This document shows positions 35,539 through 41,548 of a stretch of DNA of 41,548 nt, in pieces. This stretch comes from Desulfobacterales bacterium (GTDB taxonomy: Bacteria; Desulfobacterota; Desulfobacteria; Desulfobacterales; JANQIE01). Below the pieces are notes generated by a model. The model made no database searches and had not been told where the DNA came from. It saw only the letters and a list, made by a program, of their open reading frames with translations. The DNA lies in contig JANQIE010000143.1 in assembly GCA_028282295.1 (NCBI GenBank), positions 1-41,548 on the forward strand, given 5' to 3'. A program made the translations under genes and the position numbers. Positions within the stretch are counted from its first letter, which is position 1; each line of letters starts with the position of its first letter.

Positions 35539-37175
35539 GATGCGCGCTCCTTTTTGCCGTTGCCGTTGGTGATCAGGCGACCAAGGCCGTGGAAGCAAAC
35601 ACCGGCCAGTGAGCCGAGCACCGCGATCCAGCCGAGGAACGTCACTGTTTTGTTGGTATCGCGGCCCGGCAGGTAGACGCCCTCGATGGCCGCCAGACGG
35701 CCGTTTGCGGATACATGGCACTCAATGCAGGCCACCGTGTTGTCTTTGGGGGTCACCATGTGCGTGGTGGGAAAGACATAGCTGGTCGCCACAAAGTCGA
35801 ATTCACCGGAGTAGGGGACCTGCATGGCTTGCTGGCCCTTGGTCAGGGCCCGCTGCCAGTCGCGGGTCGACCAGTAGCCGTCCTTGCCCGACAGCAGCGG
35901 CGCCAGCAGGGTTTTGTGGACTTTGTCATAGGGCTGCTTGCCGCGATGGACCTTGAACGGATAGATCCGCGCATTGGGATCGGTGGCGTTGCCCACCGGC
36001 GCGGTCACCGGCACCACGGTGGTCGGATCGATGGGATCCTTGACGGTCAGGGTGGTCATCGACCCGTTGAACCAGGCGTACTCGGGTTTGACGTTTTTGG
36101 CCCAGGTCATTTGTCCCTTGATGGTCATGTAGTCGATAGTGCCCAGCGGCCCTTTTACCTTGTATGGTTTGCCGTTTTTAAGCTTGCCGGCCCGGGACCA
36201 GTCCCAGGACATCTTGGTGGGCACCACCCTTGCAAAATCGGGAATGTGGCAGCTTTGGCAGGCCACTTTGTCGGTATGGTCGTTGGCCTTGTGCCCGGCG
36301 GCGTGGGGCGTGCTGCTGTGGCACGAGACACAGGTGATCTTGGGGGTCAGGTCGTCTTCGATGAGACTCTTGCGATCGGTGGCTGCCGGTTTGGAGTAAA
36401 TCCGCCCGGCCACGTGATGGCGCACCGTGGTGTGACAGCGGGTGCAATCGAAATTCTGACCATCCACTCCCATGTGGACGTCCAGCTTTTTGTTCGGTTT
36501 GGCCAGTGAGGTGTCCAGGTCGCCGTGTTTGACCCCGTCGCCGCCGCCGCCCTTGAAATGGCACTCACCGCAGTTTGCGCGGGTGGGACGGCCGATACTG
36601 CGGGCCGCGGTCTGGATCTCGGCCTGGATTTCGGTCGCGATTTCTTTTTCGCTCGGATCGTCCGAGGCGGCAAATGCCTGGTAGTCTTCAAATGCTTCGG
36701 ACCAGTTGATCGGTTTGCGGCTGTGACAGGTCAGACAGTTGATTCCCTCGGCCTTGCCGTCCCAGCCCGGATGACAGGCGTTGCAACTTTTGTCGGCGCC
36801 CTTGTTGGTGGAGATGCAAAAGTTGTTCAGGGAGTCGCCGGCCTTGCCGAGTTGCTTGCCATTGGCGTCGGTGCTGCCGATCCAGGACCAGTGGATGGTT
36901 TGCTTGAATTGATCCGCGGCTTCCGAATGACAGGAAATACAGGCGGCGGTGATCGCCTGACCGTCGGCAAATTCTTTTTGCAGGGCGGTGTGCTTGCCGT
37001 GGTCGATGGTGGCGCCGGTCTCCAGGGCTTTGACCGCCTGCCGGGCCAGCTTGCGGCCGGGGGCCATGGGATCTTCGTCGGCAACGGCGGCCCATCCCGG
37101 TGATGCTGCAATGGCGGCGAGAAGCAAGCCGAAAATCAAGATCCTCGTGCACGAGGGCCAATTGGTTTTTTTCAT
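35535..37175 (-). CDS. Octaheme c-type cytochrome, tetrathionate reductase (Otr) family
   Basis: This is a 546-aa protein. The ATG at 37175 starts the signal peptide (ending GWAA); a TTG nine bases upstream is in frame. It contains eight CxxCH heme motifs: CISCH, CNACH, CLTCH, CGECH, CTRCH, CVSCH, CQSCH and CIECH. A C-terminal hydrophobic segment (FLGWIAVLGSLAGVCF) anchors it to the membrane. Length and heme number match Otr of Shewanella, which reduces tetrathionate, nitrite and hydroxylamine in vitro. Gene order (rhodanese upstream, cytochrome b coupled downstream) points to periplasmic sulfur-compound redox chemistry. The direction of electron flow cannot be told. Confidence 0.9.
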   Translation of the reverse strand: MKKTNWPSCTRILIFGLLLAAIAASPGWAAVADEDPMAPGRKLARQAVKALETGATIDHGKHTALQKEFADGQAITAACISCHSEAADQFKQTIHWSWIGSTDANGKQLGKAGDSLNNFCISTNKGADKSCNACHPGWDGKAEGINCLTCHSRKPINWSEAFEDYQAFAASDDPSEKEIATEIQAEIQTAARSIGRPTRANCGECHFKGGGGDGVKHGDLDTSLAKPNKKLDVHMGVDGQNFDCTRCHTTVRHHVAGRIYSKPAATDRKSLIEDDLTPKITCVSCHSSTPHAAGHKANDHTDKVACQSCHIPDFARVVPTKMSWDWSRAGKLKNGKPYKVKGPLGTIDYMTIKGQMTWAKNVKPEYAWFNGSMTTLTVKDPIDPTTVVPVTAPVGNATDPNARIYPFKVHRGKQPYDKVHKTLLAPLLSGKDGYWSTRDWQRALTKGQQAMQVPYSGEFDFVATSYVFPTTHMVTPKDNTVACIECHVSANGRLAAIEGVYLPGRDTNKTVTFLGWIAVLGSLAGVCFHGLGRLITNGNGKKERAS

Positions 37176-37201
37176 GGGGTGCAACCTGATGTGCTTTGGT
37201 A

Positions 37202-37277
37202 CTGTAGGAGCGGCGTCCCGCCGCGATTGAAAATGGTTAAAGGGTATTTGATTCGCGGCGAGACGCCGCTCCTACAG
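37202..37277. repeat. REP-like palindrome between rhodanese and cytochrome genes
   Basis: CTGTAGGAGCGGCGTC pairs with GACGCCGCTCCTACAG, with inner arms CGCCGCGA / TCGCGGCG around a ~25-bp loop. It has the same core (GGAGCGGCGT) as 13841-13920. In the minus-strand transcript it would form a strong hairpin and may tune expression between the two genes. Confidence 0.85.
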
Positions 37278-37292
37278 TTGGTTATTGCTGTT

Positions 37293-38426
37293 TTACAACG
37301 GTTTCTTGACCGAAAAACTACCGTCTTTGCGCACGGTCAGTTCCGCGTCCAGGTAGTAAACATTCTTCAGGCCCGGGCGAATATCCTGCACCATGTAGAA
37401 GGATTCACCGCTGCGCGCGCCGGTGCCGCAGATGAACACGATCGGCTTGTCGCCGGGCAGTGATTTGATTTTGTCTTCCAGATCGTCCACCGGTATGTTG
37501 ACGGCGGTTTTCAAGGTGCCGGTGGCCACTTCATCTTTGTCGCGCACGTCGATGAGATAAATGCTTTTGGGGTTGGTCGCCATGATTTTTTTAAAATAGG
37601 CGATGTCGATGCTCCCTTCTTCGGCGCCGGCCTTGATTTGTTTAGAGGCCGGTGTCTGGGCGGCGATGCCGGCGACTTTTTTCCAGGCCGGGTATCCTTT
37701 GGCAAAGACTTTGACATTGGTGTAACCCAGGGCCAGCGCCTTGCGGGCCGATTTGTGGCTTAATTTGCATTTCAGGCCGCCGCAGTAGAACACCAGCGGT
37801 TTATTTTTATCCGCCGGCAGTCTGGCGACGTGTTTGTTGAACTGAGAGTCGGGGATTGAAATGGCGGTGGGAATATGGCCTTTGTCGTATTTTTTACGCT
37901 TGGGACGCGCATCCACGATCACCATGTCGGCGTTCCGGTCGATCTGTTTTTTCACCCAGTCGGCCGAGACCGCCGCGTAGTTGCCTTGCTTTTTCATCCA
38001 GGCCGGAAAGCCTTTGGCAAACACTTTGATGTTGGTATAACCGAGTGCCTCGGCTTTGTAGGCTGATTTATGGCTCAGTTTGCACTTCAGGCCGCCACAG
38101 TAGAAAATCAACAGGGTGTCTTTGTTGGCGGGCAGTAATCCGGCCAGTTTGTCGAATTGACTGGTCGGCATGCTCACGGCCATGGGGATGTGGCCTTTGT
38201 CGTATTTGGCCCGTTTGGGGCGGGCGTCGATGATCATGACATCTGCGGCCATGGGGACTTTGACGTGCTGCCCCACGAAATCGACATCCACGATGGCATG
38301 GTATTGCCAGCCGGTATCGGTGGCGGCCTCGGGAGCCGGTTGCAAAGTGGTGGCGGTGCAGGCCGCAATTAAAAAGGCGACGGCAAGAATGGTTGCCGGC
38401 AAGGTCAATTTGCGTGTGATCGACAT
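37293..38426 (-). CDS. Lipoprotein with three rhodanese domains
   Basis: This is a 377-aa protein with a lipobox (LIAAC, Cys23). Three rhodanese domains follow, with candidate persulfide cysteines at C110 (FYCGGLKCKLSHKSA), C215 (same loop) and C333 (FICGTGARSG). Domains 1 and 2 are near-identical in the active loop and carry a second Cys five residues on; domain 3 is divergent and more typical. They would carry sulfane sulfur in the periplasm. A strong GAGGAGGACCCT precedes the start. It is 63 bp downstream of the cytochrome-like gene and upstream of the octaheme cytochrome, so it likely delivers or accepts sulfur for that enzyme. Confidence 0.93.
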   Translation of the reverse strand: MSITRKLTLPATILAVAFLIAACTATTLQPAPEAATDTGWQYHAIVDVDFVGQHVKVPMAADVMIIDARPKRAKYDKGHIPMAVSMPTSQFDKLAGLLPANKDTLLIFYCGGLKCKLSHKSAYKAEALGYTNIKVFAKGFPAWMKKQGNYAAVSADWVKKQIDRNADMVIVDARPKRKKYDKGHIPTAISIPDSQFNKHVARLPADKNKPLVFYCGGLKCKLSHKSARKALALGYTNVKVFAKGYPAWKKVAGIAAQTPASKQIKAGAEEGSIDIAYFKKIMATNPKSIYLIDVRDKDEVATGTLKTAVNIPVDDLEDKIKSLPGDKPIVFICGTGARSGESFYMVQDIRPGLKNVYYLDAELTVRKDGSFSVKKPL

Positions 38427-38489
38427 AGGGTCCTCCTCGTTTTTACGGTGTTGCGAACGCTTGGGGGGTGTCGGAAAAGACAGCCCCGT

Positions 38490-38834
38490 TTATTTGCACT
38501 TGGCCGGCGTGGGCGAGTCGGACGCGTGGTCGTGCAGATAGGTGTAGATGTCGCTGATGTCTTTGTCGCTCAGCTTTTCCCATTCTTCCGGGCAGCCGAA
38601 CTGGCCGAAATCCCGGTTGTCGAACAAGGTGGTCCATTCGGCCTGGGTTTTGGTGTCGGGACTGACCGGCGGGGTCTTCGATGCCACCGCGCCGCGTTCG
38701 AAGCAGGCTTTGTAAACTTTGCGGTAAACATATTTGCCCTTGCGGTTGTTGCCTCGTTCAATCGCCATGGCGGCATCGACGAAAACGACGGCCAGCGCCA
38801 GTGTGAAAAGGCCGAGCATGGTTTTTCCAAGCAT
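38490..38834 (-). CDS. Cytochrome c-like exported protein lacking a CxxCH motif
   Basis: This is a 114-aa protein with a signal peptide (to AAMA). The pattern KGKYVYRKVYKAC-ERG, then TQAEWTTLFDN, CPEEWEKLSDKDISDIYTYLHDHASDSPTPAKCK is that of small single-heme c cytochromes, but where CxxCH is expected the chain reads YKACFERG, so no covalent heme site is visible. Two further Cys (CPEEW, AKCK) are kept. It may be a heme-free derivative, or bind a ligand by its Cys. AAGGAGAGACACC precedes the start. First gene of the minus-strand redox operon; a sigma-54 promoter lies 70 bp upstream. Confidence 0.85.
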   Translation of the reverse strand: MLGKTMLGLFTLALAVVFVDAAMAIERGNNRKGKYVYRKVYKACFERGAVASKTPPVSPDTKTQAEWTTLFDNRDFGQFGCPEEWEKLSDKDISDIYTYLHDHASDSPTPAKCK

Positions 38835-38903
38835 GGTGTCTCTCCTTGATGTTATAATTTTAATCGAAATCCGATTTGACGGTCTTGGTCATTCCCATAT
38901 AGA

Positions 38904-38918
38904 GCAACCGGTATGCCA
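38904..38918 (-). promoter_or_regulatory. Sigma-54 (-24/-12) promoter for the redox operon
   Basis: On the minus strand the sequence reads TTGGCATACCGGTTGCTC. The elements TGGC and TTGC are seven bases apart, so GG and GC have the exact 10-bp spacing of RpoN promoters. Transcription would start near 38892 and read the cytochrome-like, rhodanese, octaheme and cytochrome b genes. Confidence 0.8.
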
Positions 38919-39014
38919 ACGCCGCGGTGTGGCGCCCTTATGTGTAACTATTGGAAATTATGTTTAAAAAAAATTAGTGGATGGTTTGTGTATGGTAAAG
39001 GGCAGCCCCAGCGG

Positions 39015-39030
39015 GTTAACACCCGTAAAC
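39015..39030. promoter_or_regulatory. 16-bp palindrome, candidate upstream activator site
   Basis: GTTAAC-ACCC-GTAAAC lies between the two divergent sigma-54 promoters, about 100 bp upstream of the minus-strand one. It has the same layout as the palindrome at 39114-39129. It is a likely binding site for the Fis-type HTH of the adjacent activator. Confidence 0.65.
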
Positions 39031-39076
39031 GGTTGGGCTTAACAGGTGCGGTGGGAAGACGGTGAACCCCCGGATT

Positions 39077-39091
39077 TGGCGGTAAACTTGC
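39077..39091 (+). promoter_or_regulatory. Sigma-54 (-24/-12) promoter for the activator gene
   Basis: TGGC-GGTAAAC-TTGC has the exact 10-bp GG-GC spacing. It is 72 bp before the activator start codon and would make the activator autoregulated. The remaining parts of 38835-39162 show no gene. Confidence 0.7.
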
Positions 39092-39113
39092 CTTTGGCCG
39101 TTTTCGGGCCTAT

Positions 39114-39129
39114 GTTAACAGGTGTTAAT
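39114..39129. promoter_or_regulatory. 16-bp palindrome, candidate operator just past the plus-strand promoter
   Basis: GTTAAC-AGGT-GTTAAT matches 39015-39030 in half-site, spacer length and symmetry. Being just downstream of the sigma-54 promoter of the activator gene, it may limit its own synthesis. A lone half-site, TTAACAGGTG, is at 39039-39048. Confidence 0.6.
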
Positions 39130-39162
39130 CAACCGATGTTGCGATAAAGGAGTGTAAGATTC

Positions 39163-40533
39163 ATGGATTTGGCCAACCACTGGAAAACCATCGTCGAAAC
39201 CCTTCAGGACGGCGTGATCGTGGTCGATCCGATGGGACAGATTGTGGCGTTGAATCCGGCGGCTGAGCAGATTACCGGTTATGCGGCCGATGAGTTGATC
39301 GGCCAATCCTGCCGGATTCTCGACTGCTCCGGTTGTAAGATCATCGGCCGGGGGCCCGGCAGCGAATGGTGCGGCTTGTACGCCGAGGGCGGGGTCAAGG
39401 CCAAACGCTGCACCATCACCAACAAGGCCCACCGGACGGTGACGGTGGTAAAAAACGCCGCGGTGCTGCACGATGCCGACGGCAATATGATCGGCGCGGT
39501 GGAAACCCTCAAGGATATGTCCGATGTGGTGCGCCGGCAGGAAGAGATCATGGCGTTGCGTAAATCGTTGCATCTGGAAGAGGGCTTTCACGGTATTTTG
39601 GGGGCTTCGCCGGTGATGCAGCGGCTTTACGAGCTGATCGACAATGTGGCCCTGACCCAGGCGCCGGTGCTGATCACCGGCGAGAGCGGCACCGGCAAGG
39701 AACTGGTGGCCCGCGCCATTCACGATGCCGGGCCGCGCCGGGATAAACCGTTTATTAAAGTCAACTGTGCCGCGTTGAATGAAAATCTGCTGGAAAGCGA
39801 GTTGTTCGGACATGCCAGGGGGGCCTTTACCGGCGCTGATCGCTCGCGGATCGGGCGCTTCGAAGCGGCGCACGGGGGCACGATTTTCCTGGACGAGATC
39901 GGCGACATTCCTTTGGCCACCCAGGTCAAACTGCTGCGAGTGCTGGCTGAGAAGGAGATCGAGCGGGTTGGCGAGCACACCCCCATTCAAGTCGATGTGC
40001 GCATCGTCTCGGCCACCAACCGGAATCTGGAGCATCTCATCGCCACCGAACGGTTTCGGCAGGACCTGTTTTTCCGCATCAACGTGTTTCCCCTGGAGTG
40101 CCCGGCTCTCAGGGACAGGGCCGAGGATATTCCTTTGATCGTGCAAAATTTTATCCGCCACAATGCCGTCAAAACCGGAAAAAGAATCGGCGGGTTGACC
40201 CCCCGGGCGCTGCAGGCCCTGGCCCGGTACGCCTGGCCCGGCAATGTGCGTGAATTGCGCAATGCCGTGGAATATGCCTTTGTGTTATGCCCGCGGGGCA
40301 GTATCGATGTGCCCCACCTGCCGCCCAAGGTGCTCGATACCGGCGGACAGGCGCCATCATGTCCATCGAGCACGCCCTCAACCGACAGCGAACGGGAAAA
40401 GCTGATCAACCTGTTGCGTCAGACCGGCGGCAATCAGTCCGAAGTCGCCCGTTTGCTGGGCGTCAGCCGGGTCACGGTTTGGAAGCGGATAAAAAAATAT
40501 GGTATTGATCTGCGGCGGGAAGTGCAAGGATAA
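39163..40533 (+). CDS. Sigma-54-dependent transcriptional activator with PAS domain
   Basis: This is a 456-aa protein. An N-terminal PAS-like sensor (1-120) contains five Cys (50, 55, 58, 70, 83), with CRILDCSGC arranged like an iron-sulfur or redox site. A central AAA+ domain has Walker A GESGTGKE (173-180), the sigma-54 contact loop GAFTGA (220-225), Walker B (IFLDEIGD) and the Arg finger region. A C-terminal Fis-type HTH (GGNQSEVARLLGVSRVTVWKRI) ends the protein. AAAGGAGTGTAAGATTC precedes the start. It is divergent from the redox operon, whose sigma-54 promoter it presumably activates in response to sulfur or redox state. Confidence 0.95.
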   Translation: MDLANHWKTIVETLQDGVIVVDPMGQIVALNPAAEQITGYAADELIGQSCRILDCSGCKIIGRGPGSEWCGLYAEGGVKAKRCTITNKAHRTVTVVKNAAVLHDADGNMIGAVETLKDMSDVVRRQEEIMALRKSLHLEEGFHGILGASPVMQRLYELIDNVALTQAPVLITGESGTGKELVARAIHDAGPRRDKPFIKVNCAALNENLLESELFGHARGAFTGADRSRIGRFEAAHGGTIFLDEIGDIPLATQVKLLRVLAEKEIERVGEHTPIQVDVRIVSATNRNLEHLIATERFRQDLFFRINVFPLECPALRDRAEDIPLIVQNFIRHNAVKTGKRIGGLTPRALQALARYAWPGNVRELRNAVEYAFVLCPRGSIDVPHLPPKVLDTGGQAPSCPSSTPSTDSEREKLINLLRQTGGNQSEVARLLGVSRVTVWKRIKKYGIDLRREVQG

Positions 40534-40603
40534 CAATTAAGAATGGGGAATTAAGAAATAAGGTAGGTTGTCATTTTATAAGGGGATGTTACTACCAGAT
40601 ATT

Positions 40604-41450
40604 ATTAAACCGGCGACTAAATATGTAAGCCTTCGTCATGCCGGATTTGATCCGGCATCCAGAATTGACGCTTGATTCCGGCGCTCGCCGGAATCACAAT
40701 TTTCAAGGTATTTTATTGCCGGGTTAATATGAAGCGGTTGCCTATAAAACCTATATGCGTTCGGTGAAGGTGAAAATTTTTTTCCAGGGGCTCCCCTCTT
40801 GAGGCATGGCCGTCAGGCTGAGGCGATCGATAAATAAAGAAGGTATTCTGTCGTTTAGATTCTGGACCCCGGCGTTCGCCGGGGTGACGAGGGGGGGACT
40901 TGAAAATAATATTAAACCGGCGACTAAATATACAAACCTTTGTCATGCCGGACTTGATCCGGCATCCAGAATTGACGCTTGACTCCGGCGCTCGCCGGAA
41001 TCACAATTTTCAAGGTATTTTATTGCCGGGTTAATATGAAGCGGTTGCCTATAAAACCTATATGCGTTCGGTGACGGTGAAAATTTCTTTCCAGGGGCTC
41101 CCCTCTTGAGGCATGGCCGTCAGGTTGAGGCGATCAATAAATAAAGGTATTCTGTCGTTTAGATTCTGGACCCCGGCGTTCGCCGGGGTGACGAGAGGGG
41201 GACTTGAAAATAATATTAAACCGGCGACTAAATATGCAAACCTTTGTCATGCCGGACTTGATCCGGCATCCAGAATTGACGCTTGATTCCGGCGCTCGCC
41301 GGAATCACAATTTTAAGGGTATTTTATTGCCGGGTTAATATGAAGCGGTTGCTTATAAAACCTATATGCGTTCGGTGACGGTGAAAATTGCTTCTCAGGG
41401 GGTTCCCCTCTTGAGGCATGGCCGTCAGGCTGAGGCGATCAATAAATAAA
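40604..41450 (+). repeat. Tandem array of a ~305-bp unit (2.8 copies)
   Basis: Units start with ATTAAACCGGCGACTAAATAT at 40604, 40911 and 41215, giving lengths of 307 and 304 bp and a last partial copy of about 236. Each unit contains three palindromes: GCCGGA-TTGATCCGGC, TCCGGCGCTCGCCGGA and CCCCGGCGTTCGCCGGGG. No open frame is kept. The gap 40534-41523 holds nothing else apart from the short leader of the gene that begins at 41524. Confidence 0.92.
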
Positions 41451-41523
41451 ATGATTACCACTATTCGTCAGCCATGCTTATCTTAAGGTTAGTCAAAATC
41501 TATAACCGCAAGGAGATAATGGC

Positions 41524-41548
41524 ATGGCTAAAAATAAAATTCAGTTTC
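41524..41548 (+). CDS. Start of an IS1595-type transposase-like gene (truncated by window end)
   Basis: A strong AAGGAG lies 8 bases before the ATG, and the eight codons in view read MAKNKIQF. This matches my memory of the N-terminus common in IS1595-family transposases (M-x-K-IQFQKG-type). Only 25 bases are visible, so the call is tentative. Confidence 0.4.

Noticed and set aside
38996-39110. Riboswitch upstream of the activator
   Set aside because: The GC-rich patches did not match any riboswitch core I know (cobalamin, TPP, GEMM), and the sigma-54 promoter lies inside the stretch, so most of it would not be transcribed.
40604-41450. CRISPR array
   Set aside because: The unit is ~305 bp with no alternation of short constant repeats and unique spacers, and no cas genes are near.

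Overview
The window looks like a chromosome segment of a Desulfobacterota bacterium, probably a sulfate- or sulfur-metabolising Desulfobacteraceae/Desulfosarcinaceae-type organism. This rests on an octaheme tetrathionate-reductase-type cytochrome, a lipoprotein with three rhodanese domains, sigma-54 control, GC-rich housekeeping-type genes and many dispersed palindromic repeats. The assignment is an inference from gene content, not a database match.

Layout. (1) 1-3340 is a decayed, repeat-rich zone. It holds an IS630-type transposase remnant, a frameshifted CHAP-type amidase gene, an intact gene with a diadenylate-cyclase-like (DisA_N-type) C-terminus, and three copies of a MITE-like inverted-repeat element between and around them. 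(2) 3438-9720 carries ordinary small operons: TauE/SafE-family and FixH/YtkA-like membrane/periplasmic proteins, a HIT protein, a hybrid sensor kinase, an EF-hand lipoprotein, a Sec-exported nickel superoxide dismutase, and an alpha/beta hydrolase. (3) 9987-29266 is the striking part: eleven co-directional genes, about 19 kb. They encode a 1078-aa membrane patatin-like phospholipase, a 180-aa protein, a DUF6603-like 962-aa protein, three conserved proteins of unknown function (440, 287 and 1359 aa), an Ig-like/Kelch protein, an exported beta-propeller-like protein, two exported phage-tail-collar proteins and a papain-like hydrolase. Tight spacing and start/stop overlaps suggest one functional system, for which I know no described function. 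(4) 29267-34503 is an AT-richer accessory stretch. It has a CcbP-type calcium-binding protein, a candidate pore-forming toxin followed by two tandem paralogous membrane proteins that look like immunity proteins, another exported protein sharing the N-terminal module of the collar proteins, a broken patatin fragment and a small unknown gene ending at a clear terminator. (5) 34873-40533 is a redox locus. A minus-strand set (degenerate cytochrome-like protein, triple rhodanese, octaheme cytochrome, cytochrome b) faces a divergent sigma-54 activator. The divergent intergenic region holds a -24/-12 promoter on each strand and two matching 16-bp palindromes, which is a readable regulatory circuit. 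(6) 40604-41450 is a tandem array of a roughly 305-bp repeat. The window then ends in the first 25 bases of a gene that resembles an IS1595-type transposase.

The best candidates for an undescribed system are the patatin/DUF6603/collar cluster (9987-29266) and the adjacent toxin/double-immunity module (30648-32651).
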